DNA from: Myxococcaceae bacterium
GTDB lineage: Bacteria > Myxococcota > Myxococcia > Myxococcales > Myxococcaceae
Assembly: GCA_016793095.1 (NCBI GenBank)
Contig: JAEUJQ010000064.1
Span: 1 to 64,000, forward strand
DNA length: 64,000 bases
Direction: 5' to 3'
Notes under the pieces: generated by a model
Databases searched by the model: none
What the model was told of the DNA's origin: nothing
Seen by the model: only the letters and a program-made list of their open reading frames with translations
Program-made: the position numbers and the translations under genes
In this document: in pieces, positions 14,421 to 22,448 of the stretch
How the letters are laid out: each line of letters begins with the position of its first letter
Position numbering within the stretch: position 1 is the first letter of the stretch

Positions 14421-15983
14421 ATGACCATCATCCTCGAGTGGCTCAACCTCCTCGTGCGCTGGGTGCACGTGCTCGCCGCCATCATGTGGGTCGGCGACTC
14501 CTTCCTCTTCATGTGGCTCGACAGCCACCTCTCTCAGCCGACGAAGCCGCGTGACGGCGCTGTCGTCGGCGAGCTGTGGATGACGCACTCGGGCGGCTTC
14601 TACGAGGTGGTGAAGCGCAAGGCGCTCTCGCGCGACGAGCTGCCGTCGCAGCTCTACTGGTTCAAGTGGGAGAGCTACACGACGTGGCTGTCGGGCTTCG
14701 CGCTGCTGTGTGTCGTCTACTACGGCTCGGGGGCGTCGCTGCTGCTCGACCCGAGCGTGAGCGACCTGACGCGCACCGAGGCGACGCTCATCAGCCTCGG
14801 CCTCCTGCCGGCCGCCTTCCTCGTCTACGAGGGCCTGTGGGCGACGCCGCTCGCGAAGGACAACCGGCTCTTCGCCGTGGTGGGCCTCGCCCTCGTCGGC
14901 GCGCTCGGGTACTGGCTCACGCACCACTTCTCGGGGCGCGGCGCCTTCCTGCAGCTCGGCGCCACCATCGGCACGGTGATGGCGGCGAACGTCTTCTTCC
15001 GCATCATCCCCGCGCAGCGGCACATGCTCGCGGCGACGAAGGCCGGCACGCCGGTCGACACGTCCTTCGGCCTGCGCGCGAAGGGCCGCTCGGTGCACAA
15101 CCACTACCTCACCCTGCCGGTCGTCTTCACCATGCTGTCGAACCACTTCCCGATGACGTACGGGCACCAGCACGCGTGGCTCGTGGTGGTGGTGTTCTTC
15201 GTCTTCGGCATGTCGCTGAAGTACGCGATGAACTTCCGCGCGAAGACGCACCCGGTGGTGTTCGCGTCGCTCGTGGGCTCGCTGGGCGTCTTCGTCTTCA
15301 TGACGATGCCGAAGAAGGAGGCGCTGCCGGGGCTCGAGCAGTACACGAGCGCGAAGCCCGTCTCGTTCGCGACGGTGAGCGCCATCGTGCAGGCGCGCTG
15401 CGTGTCCTGCCACGCCACGAAGCCGGGGAGCGCGATGTTCACCGCGCCGCCGCAGGGCATCGTGCTCGAGACGAAGGAGCAGGTGGCCCAGCACGCCGAG
15501 CGCATCTACCTGCGCGCGGTCGCGACGAAGACGATGCCGCTCGGCAACCTCACCGCCATCACCCAGGAGGAGCGCGACCTGCTCGGCGCGTGGATGGCGC
15601 AGGGCGCGAACGTCGAGGCGCCCGGGCCGGTGTCGCTGCCCTCGCTGTCACCTCCGCCGGCCGCGGTTGGGAGCCCAGACGTGCCGCCGACGCCCGAGGC
15701 GAAGGCGACCACGCGCTTCGAGACGGTGTGCGCGACGTGTCACGGCCTCGACGGGAAGGCCGAGAGCCCTGCGGCCGCCGCGTTGACGCCGAAGCCGCGC
15801 GCGTACACCGACGCGGAGTGGCAGCGGAGCGTCACCGACGAGCACCTCGCGAAGGTCATCGTCGAGGGAGGGCCAGCCGTCGGAAAGAGCCCGCTCATGC
15901 CGGCGAACCCGGACCTCGCGACGCAGCCCGAGGTGGTGCAGGCGCTGGTGAAGAAGGTGCGCTCGTTCTCGCCGCCGCAGTGA
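14421..15983 (+). CDS. puuD: PuuD-like urate oxidase (membrane) with two cytochrome c motifs
   Basis: 520 residues. The N-terminal 300 residues have about eight membrane helices and match the PuuD (DUF989) urate hydroxylase family (LNLLVRWVHVLAAIMWVGDS, NHYLTLPVVFTMLSNHFPM). PuuD proteins oxidise urate to 5-hydroxyisourate and pass electrons to a C-terminal cytochrome c. That domain is present with CVSCH at 327-331 and the family signature TKTMPLGNLTAIT. Unusually, a further class I cytochrome c follows a Pro/Ser linker, with CATCH at 437-441 and a distal Met candidate in SPLMPAN. GGAG precedes the start at 14408. No other purine degradation gene is nearby. The symbol refers to the family, not a proven activity. 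Confidence 0.75.
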   Translation: MTIILEWLNLLVRWVHVLAAIMWVGDSFLFMWLDSHLSQPTKPRDGAVVGELWMTHSGGFYEVVKRKALSRDELPSQLYWFKWESYTTWLSGFALLCVVYYGSGASLLLDPSVSDLTRTEATLISLGLLPAAFLVYEGLWATPLAKDNRLFAVVGLALVGALGYWLTHHFSGRGAFLQLGATIGTVMAANVFFRIIPAQRHMLAATKAGTPVDTSFGLRAKGRSVHNHYLTLPVVFTMLSNHFPMTYGHQHAWLVVVVFFVFGMSLKYAMNFRAKTHPVVFASLVGSLGVFVFMTMPKKEALPGLEQYTSAKPVSFATVSAIVQARCVSCHATKPGSAMFTAPPQGIVLETKEQVAQHAERIYLRAVATKTMPLGNLTAITQEERDLLGAWMAQGANVEAPGPVSLPSLSPPPAAVGSPDVPPTPEAKATTRFETVCATCHGLDGKAESPAAAALTPKPRAYTDAEWQRSVTDEHLAKVIVEGGPAVGKSPLMPANPDLATQPEVVQALVKKVRSFSPPQ

Positions 15984-16053
15984 ACTCGCGCGAGCGGTGC
16001 CGGCGCCGCTCCCAGCGGTTCAGGCGAAGGTCGGCGGCGGCCGCGTCGCCGCG

Positions 16054-16059
16054 TATGGT
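16054..16059 (+). promoter_or_regulatory. possible -10 element for a leaderless transcript
   Basis: TATGGT ends 6 bases before ATG 16066, with no Shine-Dalgarno sequence. The spacing is the same as for the genes at 10629 and 48651. Confidence 0.35.
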
Positions 16060-16065
16060 GCTCGC

Positions 16066-17169
16066 ATGAAGTCGATTCGCGCGTGGACGTCACTCGAGCG
16101 GCGCCTCTCCTCCCTTGGCCTGAGCTGGGCCTTTCACCGCCTCCCGAAGCACCTGCAGGTGGCCCGCTCGCCCGACTTCCCGCACGGCGTCGAGGTCGAG
16201 CACCTCCTGCCCGACGACTACCGCGCCTTCGTCGCGCAGGTCGGCTACCCGGTCGTGGGCTTCTCGTACTATTGCCGGGTGGGGCTCTCGTTTTTGCCGC
16301 CTGCCCACCTCGAGACGTGCTCGGCCATGGTGGCCACCCGCGACCAGAAGCTGCTCCCGCCGTCCCGACGACGGCGCCCCCGGGCGAGCGCGGCCTTCTT
16401 CGCCGGCATCGACCTCTCGGACCTGGTCGGCTGGTCGTTCGCCCCCGACGACCCGAGCGGCGCGCTGCACGTGTGGGTGACCGATGGCGCCATCACCAGG
16501 CCGGTCGGCTCCTTCGACGCGTGGGCCGCCGCGCAGGCGGAGCGCATCGAGGCCTGGGCCCGTGCGCGAACGGCCGCCCAGCGCCGCGCGCTCGAGCAGG
16601 AGAACGAAGGCGAGGACGACCCTCACCGCGCGCTCGACTACGCGCTCGACCGGTCGGAGCCCCACGAGAGAGCGACGGCGCGCGACCGTACGCTGCACTG
16701 GGTCTGCGACGAGTCGAAGACGCCCTACCGCTACAGCGTCATCGATGACGACGGCACCTGGCACCTCAGGCCCGCCCGCCCCTTCGACTCGGTCGGCCCC
16801 TTCGTCCGTGGCACGGCCCGCGTTCGGCGCGCGGGGAAGGAGCTGCGCATCGACCGGACGGGGAAGGTGGTTGCGGATCTCACGCCCGCGCCCAGGAAGC
16901 CCGCGACCGCCGCGGTCACCCTCGCCGGCAAGCGCGTCACCCTGGTGGGCAGCTTCAGGGTGCCCAACGTCAGCCTCGGTGAGTTCGAGGAGCGAATCGT
17001 CGCGCTGGGAGGAACGGTCGTGGCGCCGAGCGACGTCGCCGACATCTATGCGATGAGCAGCATCAACCACTTCCCCGAGAACGCCGAGGCCGCGAAGGCG
17101 CAGCAACGGCGGGAGCCCTCCACACTGCTGGTACCTCTCGCGACGTTCGTGCGCCAGCTGGGCCTGTGA
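16066..17169 (+). CDS. SUKH (SMI1/KNR4)-like protein with WG-like and BRCT-like C-terminal parts
   Basis: 367 residues from ATG 16066 (MKSIRAWTSLERRL); a longer in-frame start at 15997 gives unlikely sequence. The N-terminal half reads like a SUKH domain (EHLLPDDYRAFVAQVGYPVV ... DLVGWSFAPDDPSG). A strongly charged helix follows around residues 165-200. The segment near 225-275 (YRYSVIDDDGTWHLRPARPF ... RVRRAGKELRID) resembles a WG repeat. The last 80 residues (LAGKRVTLVGSFRVPNVSLG ... ERIVALGGTVV) look like a BRCT fold. SUKH proteins are often immunity proteins in toxin systems, but no toxin gene is adjacent here. Domain calls are by eye. Confidence 0.5.
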   Translation: MKSIRAWTSLERRLSSLGLSWAFHRLPKHLQVARSPDFPHGVEVEHLLPDDYRAFVAQVGYPVVGFSYYCRVGLSFLPPAHLETCSAMVATRDQKLLPPSRRRRPRASAAFFAGIDLSDLVGWSFAPDDPSGALHVWVTDGAITRPVGSFDAWAAAQAERIEAWARARTAAQRRALEQENEGEDDPHRALDYALDRSEPHERATARDRTLHWVCDESKTPYRYSVIDDDGTWHLRPARPFDSVGPFVRGTARVRRAGKELRIDRTGKVVADLTPAPRKPATAAVTLAGKRVTLVGSFRVPNVSLGEFEERIVALGGTVVAPSDVADIYAMSSINHFPENAEAAKAQQRREPSTLLVPLATFVRQLGL

Positions 17170-17231
17170 AGGCGTTCGCGCCGGGCACGCGCTGGCCGGC
17201 AGAGCGGGCCCGGGACTAGACTGACGTCTTC

Positions 17232-17267
17232 ATGGAGTCGGCGGGCCGGGCCGGTGAGACCAGATGA
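17232..17267 (+). CDS. possible 11-codon upstream ORF
   Basis: ATG 17232 opens an 11-residue frame that ends in ATGA, overlapping the start of the DUF2330 gene at 17264 by 4 bases. TAGACT at 17217-17222 lies 9 bases before it. It may couple or regulate translation of the following gene, or may be the chance product of a GC-rich leader. Confidence 0.25.
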   Translation: MESAGRAGETR

Positions 17268-18973
17268 CTCATCTCCTCCTTCGCAGTGCCCTCACCGCCG
17301 TCGCGGTGGGCGTGGGGTTGTATGGCTCGGCCGCTGAGGCGTGTGGGTGCTTCGCAGGGCCGACCACCGCCACCACGCCCGTCATTCAAGCCGGCGAGCG
17401 CATTCTCTTCGCCGTGCAGAATGGCAAGGTGACGGCGCACATCCAGATTCAATACGCCGGCGACGCGAAGGACTTCGGGTGGCTGCTGCCGCTCCCGTCG
17501 GTGCCCGTGCTCAAGGCAGGAACCGAGGAGCTCTTCACCCAGCTCGCCGCCACCACCGACCCCACGTTCCAGCTCAACTCCCAGGTCGTCGGGCAATGCC
17601 CCCAGCGCTCCCCGGGGTTCTCGTTCGGCTGCGCGGCGAGGGCACCCACCACCATCGACCGCGTGGCGGGAGGCACGAGCGCGATGGGCCCACCCCCGAG
17701 CCCGCTCGTCTTCACGACCTCCGTGGGCCCGTACGACGCCGCCGTGCTCAAGGCCGACGACAAGTCAGCGATGCTGGCGTGGCTGTCCGCCAACCGCTTC
17801 GTGGTGCCCACCACGAGCGACGCCGCGCTGGCGCCGTACCTGCGACCCGGCGCGTACTTCCTCGCGCTCAAGCTCAAGTCGGGGAAGACGACCGGCGACC
17901 TGACGCCCATCGTCGTCGAGTACCCGTCGGACCTGCCGATGATCCCCATCACCCTCACCAGCATCGGCGCGACGCCAGACATGGGCGTTCAAGTCTTCGT
18001 CGTGGGCAACGGCCGCGCGATCCCTCGGAACTACCGGCACGTCGTCCTGAACGACGCGCTGCTCGACTGGGAGTCCGGAGGACAGAACTACCAGGCGCTC
18101 GTCACCCGGGCCGTGCGCGAGGCGCCGGGCCGGCACGCCTTCGTGACCGACTACGCGGGCACGTCGTCGGTGATGCGTGACGTGCTCGCCCCAGCGGGGC
18201 GCTTCGGCACCGAGGCAGAGCTGGCGGCGCGCTCGACGCCCACCACCTTCATCTCCACGCTCTGGGCGCGACAGTTCGGCATTCAACCCCCGGTGACGGG
18301 CTTCGCAGGCCAGCAAGCACAGCGCTTTCCCCCGGCGTTGCAGGACCTCCTCCTGCGCGCGCTGCCGATCCCGAAGACCTACGCCGACCAGGGCCTCACC
18401 GCCGACGAGTGGTTCGCGAACTTCACGAGCTTCTACGAGTCAGCGCGCCAGCAGCACCCCGCCGACTTCGCGAACTACCCGGTCTTCAACGCGCCGCAGC
18501 TCGCCCAGCAGGTGTTCGCCGACTACGTCGCTCCGGTGCGCGAGGCGAACGCGCTCTTCACCACCTTCCCGACGCTGACCCGCCTCTTCACCACCCTCTC
18601 GCCCGAAGACATGACCCGCGACCCGGTCTTCTCGTTCAACACGTCGCTGCCGGAGGTCCCGCGGGTCCGCACCGCGACGCAGGAGTTCGACTGCCCGACC
18701 GGCCGCTCCCGCGTGGTGACCCCGGGCGGCTTCTCGCGAGCTCCCGTCTTCGGCCAGCCGGCTGACCTGCCCCCGGGCCTCGGCGCGCACCGCATCGAGG
18801 CGCTGGGCGAAGAGGGCCCGGGAACCGTCGAGACGGACAACACCGAGCTCATTCGCGCCGCCTTCCCCGACCCCCCGCCTGCGATGCCGACGCCGGGTGG
18901 CTGCAGCGCGGTGCCCGACCCCGTGAGCGTCGCCTTGCTGGTGCTCGTCGCGCGGCTCCGTCATCGCCGCTGA
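17264..18973 (+). CDS. DUF2330 secreted protein with MYXO-CTERM-like tail
   Basis: 569 residues. It has a signal peptide (LLLRSALTAVAVGVGLYGSA) followed by the DUF2330 hallmark ACGCFAGPTTATTPVIQAGE and ERILFAVQNGKVTAHIQIQY (about residues 27-65), then FGWLLPLPSVPVL. The protein ends with GGCSAVPDPVSVALLVLVA followed by Arg-rich RLRHRR. This is the Cys-hydrophobic-Arg pattern of MYXO-CTERM signals that anchor or release surface proteins in myxobacteria. DUF2330 has no proven activity. A surface location is likely. It appears monocistronic. Confidence 0.8.
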   Translation: MTHLLLRSALTAVAVGVGLYGSAAEACGCFAGPTTATTPVIQAGERILFAVQNGKVTAHIQIQYAGDAKDFGWLLPLPSVPVLKAGTEELFTQLAATTDPTFQLNSQVVGQCPQRSPGFSFGCAARAPTTIDRVAGGTSAMGPPPSPLVFTTSVGPYDAAVLKADDKSAMLAWLSANRFVVPTTSDAALAPYLRPGAYFLALKLKSGKTTGDLTPIVVEYPSDLPMIPITLTSIGATPDMGVQVFVVGNGRAIPRNYRHVVLNDALLDWESGGQNYQALVTRAVREAPGRHAFVTDYAGTSSVMRDVLAPAGRFGTEAELAARSTPTTFISTLWARQFGIQPPVTGFAGQQAQRFPPALQDLLLRALPIPKTYADQGLTADEWFANFTSFYESARQQHPADFANYPVFNAPQLAQQVFADYVAPVREANALFTTFPTLTRLFTTLSPEDMTRDPVFSFNTSLPEVPRVRTATQEFDCPTGRSRVVTPGGFSRAPVFGQPADLPPGLGAHRIEALGEEGPGTVETDNTELIRAAFPDPPPAMPTPGGCSAVPDPVSVALLVLVARLRHRR

Positions 18974-19062
18974 GCTCGCTCTGACGCCGCCCACCTGGTT
19001 CGATCCCGGTCGCCGCCGCGATCGGCACGACACGCCTGCGCCCGCGGCGAGACGGCATCGAA

Positions 19063-19557
19063 TCACGTGGGTGGTCTGGAAGCGCCAGGACCTCGCGCCT
19101 CGAGCACGTCGAGCAGTCTGGCGAGCCCTCGCTTGAGCGTCCGAACCTCCGCCGCGCCGAGGGTTGGCTTCAGCTCGGTCTCGATGCCCTCAAGCACGCC
19201 CGTGCCGTGCAGCATGGCCTGCACCCCGTGGCGGGTCAGCGAGACGCGACGCGCGCGCGCGTCCTCCGGGTCGGCCGACACCTCGACGATCCCCGCCTCG
19301 GCGAGCTCCGCCACCAGCGGCTGCACGGCCTGCTTCGTCACCCCGAGCGCCTTCGCGAGCCCGGTGATGCGGACCCCCTCGGGCGCCTGAAGGTGGGGGA
19401 GCAACCTCGTGTGCGCGTCCCGCAGCACCGGCCGCCCGGCCTCGGCGTTCACCGTGCTGATGGCCCGTTCGTTCCAGAGCTGACCACACCGGATGAGGAG
19501 GAACCCCAGGCTCGCGGCCTGACGACGCTGCAGCTGCTCGAGGTGGCGGCGACTCAT
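19063..19557 (-). CDS. MarR family transcription regulator
   Basis: 164 residues. The winged helix-turn-helix is clear: LPHLQAPEGVRITGLAKALG, VTKQAVQPLVAELAEAGIVE and the wing VSADPEDARARRVSLTRHG. N-terminal and C-terminal helices would make the dimer. The gene is divergent from an alpha/beta hydrolase gene; a perfect inverted repeat lies between them at 19599-19618. The simplest model is that it represses itself and the hydrolase, and is released by a small ligand. The ligand is unknown. Confidence 0.85.
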   Translation of the reverse strand: MSRRHLEQLQRRQAASLGFLLIRCGQLWNERAISTVNAEAGRPVLRDAHTRLLPHLQAPEGVRITGLAKALGVTKQAVQPLVAELAEAGIVEVSADPEDARARRVSLTRHGVQAMLHGTGVLEGIETELKPTLGAAEVRTLKRGLARLLDVLEARGPGASRPPT

Positions 19558-19598
19558 GCCTCGACCCTACCCAAACTCCCGTCGAGCACGGCACCTTT

Positions 19599-19618
19599 TC
19601 GTCAATGGTCCTTGACGA
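19599..19618. promoter_or_regulatory. palindromic operator between MarR gene and hydrolase gene
   Basis: TCGTCAA-N6-TTGACGA is a perfect 7-base inverted repeat in the 92-base divergent gap. A second, imperfect copy (TCGTCA...CTTGAC) follows at about 19623-19640. The dyad size suits a MarR dimer. Confidence 0.65.
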
Positions 19619-19649
19619 TAGGTCGTCAGGGCGTCTTGACTTCATCACC

Positions 19650-20558
19650 ATGCGCCCGGACTGGCTCGATCGCGACGCGTTCCCCTTCACGCCACGCCTC
19701 GTGGACCTCGGCGGCGGCGAGGCGCTCTCGGTGACCGACGTCGGGGAAGGCCCGGTGGTGCTCTTCTCGCACGGCACGCCGACGTGGTCGTTCGAGTGGC
19801 GACACTTCCTGAAGGCGTTGGCGGGCCGCTACCGCTGCATCGCTCCGGACCACCTGGGGTTCGGGCTGTCGCCGCGCCCGGCTGACGGCGACTACCGCCC
19901 CGAGGCCCACGCCCGTCGCTTCTCCCGCCTGGTGGACATGCTGGGCCTCGAGCGCTTCCACCTGGTGGTGCACGACTTCGGTGGGCCCTTCTCGCTCGAC
20001 GCGGCGCTCTCGCGGCCCGAGCGGGTGGCCTCGCTCACCTGCTTCAACACGTTTGCGTGGGCGTTCGGTGACGGGCCGGGGACACGGCGCATGGCGTGGC
20101 TCGCCGGCACGCCGCTGTTCCGCTGGGCGTATGGCGCGCTGAACCTCTCGTTCGTCATCTCGCGCTCGGCGTGGGGCGATCGCAGCACCATGACGTCGGC
20201 GACCTGGGCGCCCTACCTGCCCGTCTTCCCCGACGCGGGGTCGCGGCGCCTGGTGCTGTGGGCGCTGGCGAAGTCGATGAAGGGCTCAGCGGCGTACTGC
20301 GAGTCGTTGTGGGAGCGCCGCGCCCGCCTGGCCTCGACGCCCATGCACGTCGTGTGGGGCCTCGCCGACACCGCTTTCCCACCGTCGGCGCTCGCGCGGC
20401 TGAAGCAGGGCTTTCCGCACGCCTCGGTGCACGAGCTGCCCACGGCGGGCCACTGGCCACACGAGGAGCAACCCGCGGTGTGCGTCGAGTCCGTCGCGCG
20501 GTTCCTCGACGCGCACCCCGCGACGTCTACTCACTTCACCGCGCCCTTGAGCTCGTAG
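19650..20558 (+). CDS. alpha/beta hydrolase, haloalkane dehalogenase-like
   Basis: 302 residues from ATG 19650 (MRPDWLDRDAFPF); the upstream in-frame ATG at 19605 lies inside the operator. The motifs follow the haloalkane dehalogenase group: oxyanion segment SHGTPTWSFEWRHF, an Asp nucleophile (VHDFGGPF, Asp109), an acid in WGLADTAFPP and His268 in GHWPHEE. True dehalogenases usually have Trp after the nucleophilic Asp; here it is Phe, so halide binding may differ. The last nine residues are read from a duplicated fragment of another gene (20531-20646), so the natural C-terminus may have been replaced. Probably controlled by the divergent MarR regulator. Confidence 0.75.
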   Translation: MRPDWLDRDAFPFTPRLVDLGGGEALSVTDVGEGPVVLFSHGTPTWSFEWRHFLKALAGRYRCIAPDHLGFGLSPRPADGDYRPEAHARRFSRLVDMLGLERFHLVVHDFGGPFSLDAALSRPERVASLTCFNTFAWAFGDGPGTRRMAWLAGTPLFRWAYGALNLSFVISRSAWGDRSTMTSATWAPYLPVFPDAGSRRLVLWALAKSMKGSAAYCESLWERRARLASTPMHVVWGLADTAFPPSALARLKQGFPHASVHELPTAGHWPHEEQPAVCVESVARFLDAHPATSTHFTAPLSS

Positions 20559-20646
20559 AGCTGCTTCTTCTCCTGGTCCACCGCGACGCGCAGGCCGACG
20601 AGGTCCACGCGCACGAGGCGCCCGGCGCCCCAGTCCTCGGTGCCGA
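20531..20646 (-). pseudogene. duplicated 3' fragment of the lipoprotein gene at 33106-33960
   Basis: This fragment codes for the last 37 or so residues of that lipoprotein, including EDWGAGRLVRVDLVGLRVAV and QEKKQLYELKG. Aligning by eye, I count about 7 differences in roughly 115 bases. There is no upstream part of the gene, so it is a remnant. It overlaps the 3' end of the hydrolase gene. Confidence 0.8.
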
Positions 20647-20888
20647 TGCCGGAGAACCCCGCCTTCCGTGCAGCGCGAGGAAGGTGGCGTGCCTGATGCG
20701 GGAAGTCGCGTCTGACGCCCGGAAGGGCATACTCTCGACGTGGTGAGCGCCCGTGCCCGAGCCGTCCGACATCACGAAGACGCCCCCGCGCGTGGCGCAG
20801 CGCCACAGGACCGCCAACGACCAGCGCGTCACGGGCGCCAGGCCCAGTTCAGAGAACCGAGACCCATGCGAACGCTCGAGGGCTGTCG
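20559..20888. other. intergenic region with the rest of a gene fragment, no intact gene
   Basis: The first 88 bases hold the upstream part of the duplicated fragment listed at 20531-20646. The remainder shows no reliable ORF. It ends in the leader of the Asp-Gly-rich lipoprotein gene, with GAGGG at about 20879-20883. Confidence 0.5.
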
Positions 20889-22439
20889 ATGAACCGCACA
20901 TTCCGGTCTGGCTGGTGCCTTCTCCTGGCGCTCTCGTGTGCGCCGGCCATGCCCTCGCTGGAGCTGAGTGCAGGGACGCTGCGGATCGGCGGCGAGGCCA
21001 CCATCTCGGTCACCGCCACCGTCGGTGAGCAGCCGGGGACCGGCACCGTCGCCCTCACGGCGTCCATCGGAACGCTCGACGACGCCACGGTGACGCTGGC
21101 TGAAGGCACCGCTCGCACGAGGTTGCGATGCCCGCGCTCACTCGCCGGCTGCGCGGCCGGCGGCCTCAGCGAGGTGACGGGCCGGTGGATGGGACCGGCT
21201 GGCCTCGTCACCCGCACCATCTCCGTTCGCCTCGTCGATCCCCCGGTCTTCGACGGCTCCGTCCCGGACGCAGGCGCCAGCGACGGCGGCGCGACTGATG
21301 GCGGCGTGACTGACGGGGGCGCGGACGCAGGGCCGGAACCGGTCGAGCAGCGGCTCCCGGGCTCGGGGCTGGAGTTCGACGCCGGCAGCAGCTTGAACGG
21401 AGGCACCGAGCTGGTCCTGGGGCGGCTCGGGCAGCCCACGACGGTGGGGTTCTCGGTCTTCTCCTCGACGGACGTCCTGCTCGGCTTTGACAGCATGCCT
21501 GAGAGTCCCGTCATCTACGCCGACCGCCTCCTCTATGTGAGGAACGGCGTGGTGCGGGCGTGGACCGCCGATGAGCTCGACGGAGGCCCGCCAGAGCCAG
21601 ACGCAGGCCTCGACGCTGGCACGCTCGATGCGGGCGTCCGGGACGGAGGAGCCGATGGCGGCGCCGACGGAGGCCTCGACGCTGGCTCCTTCGGGTGGTT
21701 CCCTCTCCGCGCCCCTGAGTGGAACGACGAGGTCGTGGCGTCGTGCCGGGGCATCTTCGGCGCGGCCGATTCAGGCTACGTGCAGGCGCTCCTTCCCACG
21801 AGGCCTGGCGGGTTGTGGCTCGGGTGCAGTGAGGCGCTCCGCGGCCCCATCCAGATCTTCCGCAACGGCGCCTACCTCTTCACGGCGCAGGTCCCGGTGT
21901 CCCCGCTCGTCGCGAACGAGCGACAGGTGCTCGGCGTCAGGCTGGACGGGGGGTTGATGCTCATCTCTGCGACCGAGACGATGCTGGTGCCTGCCTTCGG
22001 CGATCGACGCTTCTCGGGCGCCGGCCGGTCCAGCCCACGCGGGTCCTTCGAGGTGGTGGCGACCGACATTGGCTCGGCGCGGTGTGTGCTGGCGCTCATC
22101 GAGCGCGACGGCGGGTACGCCGAGCTGCCCCTTCCCATCGACCTCGTCGGCCGGTGTTCGGCCGCGCGCTTCGACGGTCGGAGGGATGTGCTGCTGGCGC
22201 CTATCGCCGGAGCTCCAGGCATCGGCGGCGTCGAAGCAGTGCCCTTCGCGCGGATGACGACCGACGCCGGGCGGAGCGATGGGGGCATCGCGGACGGTGG
22301 CAGCGATGGCGGCCTGGATGGTGGACTGCCCGACGCCGGCCTGCGCTTCCCGGCCGGTCCCGCCTCCGACTTCTTCGCAGACCCGCCAACGCTCTCGGTG
22401 GACTTCACCCAGTCCATCGAGGTGGTGTCGGCTCCCTGA
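20889..22439 (+). CDS. Asp-Gly-rich lipoprotein of unknown function
   Basis: 516 residues with a lipoprotein signal (MNRTFRSGWCLLLALSC). A beta-rich Ig-like segment follows (GGEATISVTATVGEQPGTG). There are then three low-complexity Asp/Gly/Ala linkers at about residues 122-150, 235-265 and 460-485, rich in DGG and DAG. Between them are beta-rich parts that may form a propeller (LGFDSMPESPVIYADRLLYV). The acidic linkers might bind calcium. I do not recognise a catalytic site. Such multi-linker lipoproteins are common on myxobacterial surfaces. Confidence 0.7.
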   Translation: MNRTFRSGWCLLLALSCAPAMPSLELSAGTLRIGGEATISVTATVGEQPGTGTVALTASIGTLDDATVTLAEGTARTRLRCPRSLAGCAAGGLSEVTGRWMGPAGLVTRTISVRLVDPPVFDGSVPDAGASDGGATDGGVTDGGADAGPEPVEQRLPGSGLEFDAGSSLNGGTELVLGRLGQPTTVGFSVFSSTDVLLGFDSMPESPVIYADRLLYVRNGVVRAWTADELDGGPPEPDAGLDAGTLDAGVRDGGADGGADGGLDAGSFGWFPLRAPEWNDEVVASCRGIFGAADSGYVQALLPTRPGGLWLGCSEALRGPIQIFRNGAYLFTAQVPVSPLVANERQVLGVRLDGGLMLISATETMLVPAFGDRRFSGAGRSSPRGSFEVVATDIGSARCVLALIERDGGYAELPLPIDLVGRCSAARFDGRRDVLLAPIAGAPGIGGVEAVPFARMTTDAGRSDGGIADGGSDGGLDGGLPDAGLRFPAGPASDFFADPPTLSVDFTQSIEVVSAP

Positions 22440-22448
22440 ACGTCGCCC

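Noticed and set aside
18998-19025. tRNA T-arm-like sequence (GGTTCGATCCCGG followed by GCGCC-like bases)
   Set aside because: Only the T-loop half looks like tRNA; the 5-bp stem has a mismatch and no acceptor, D or anticodon arm can be folded upstream. It could be a trace of an attachment site, but nothing else supports it.
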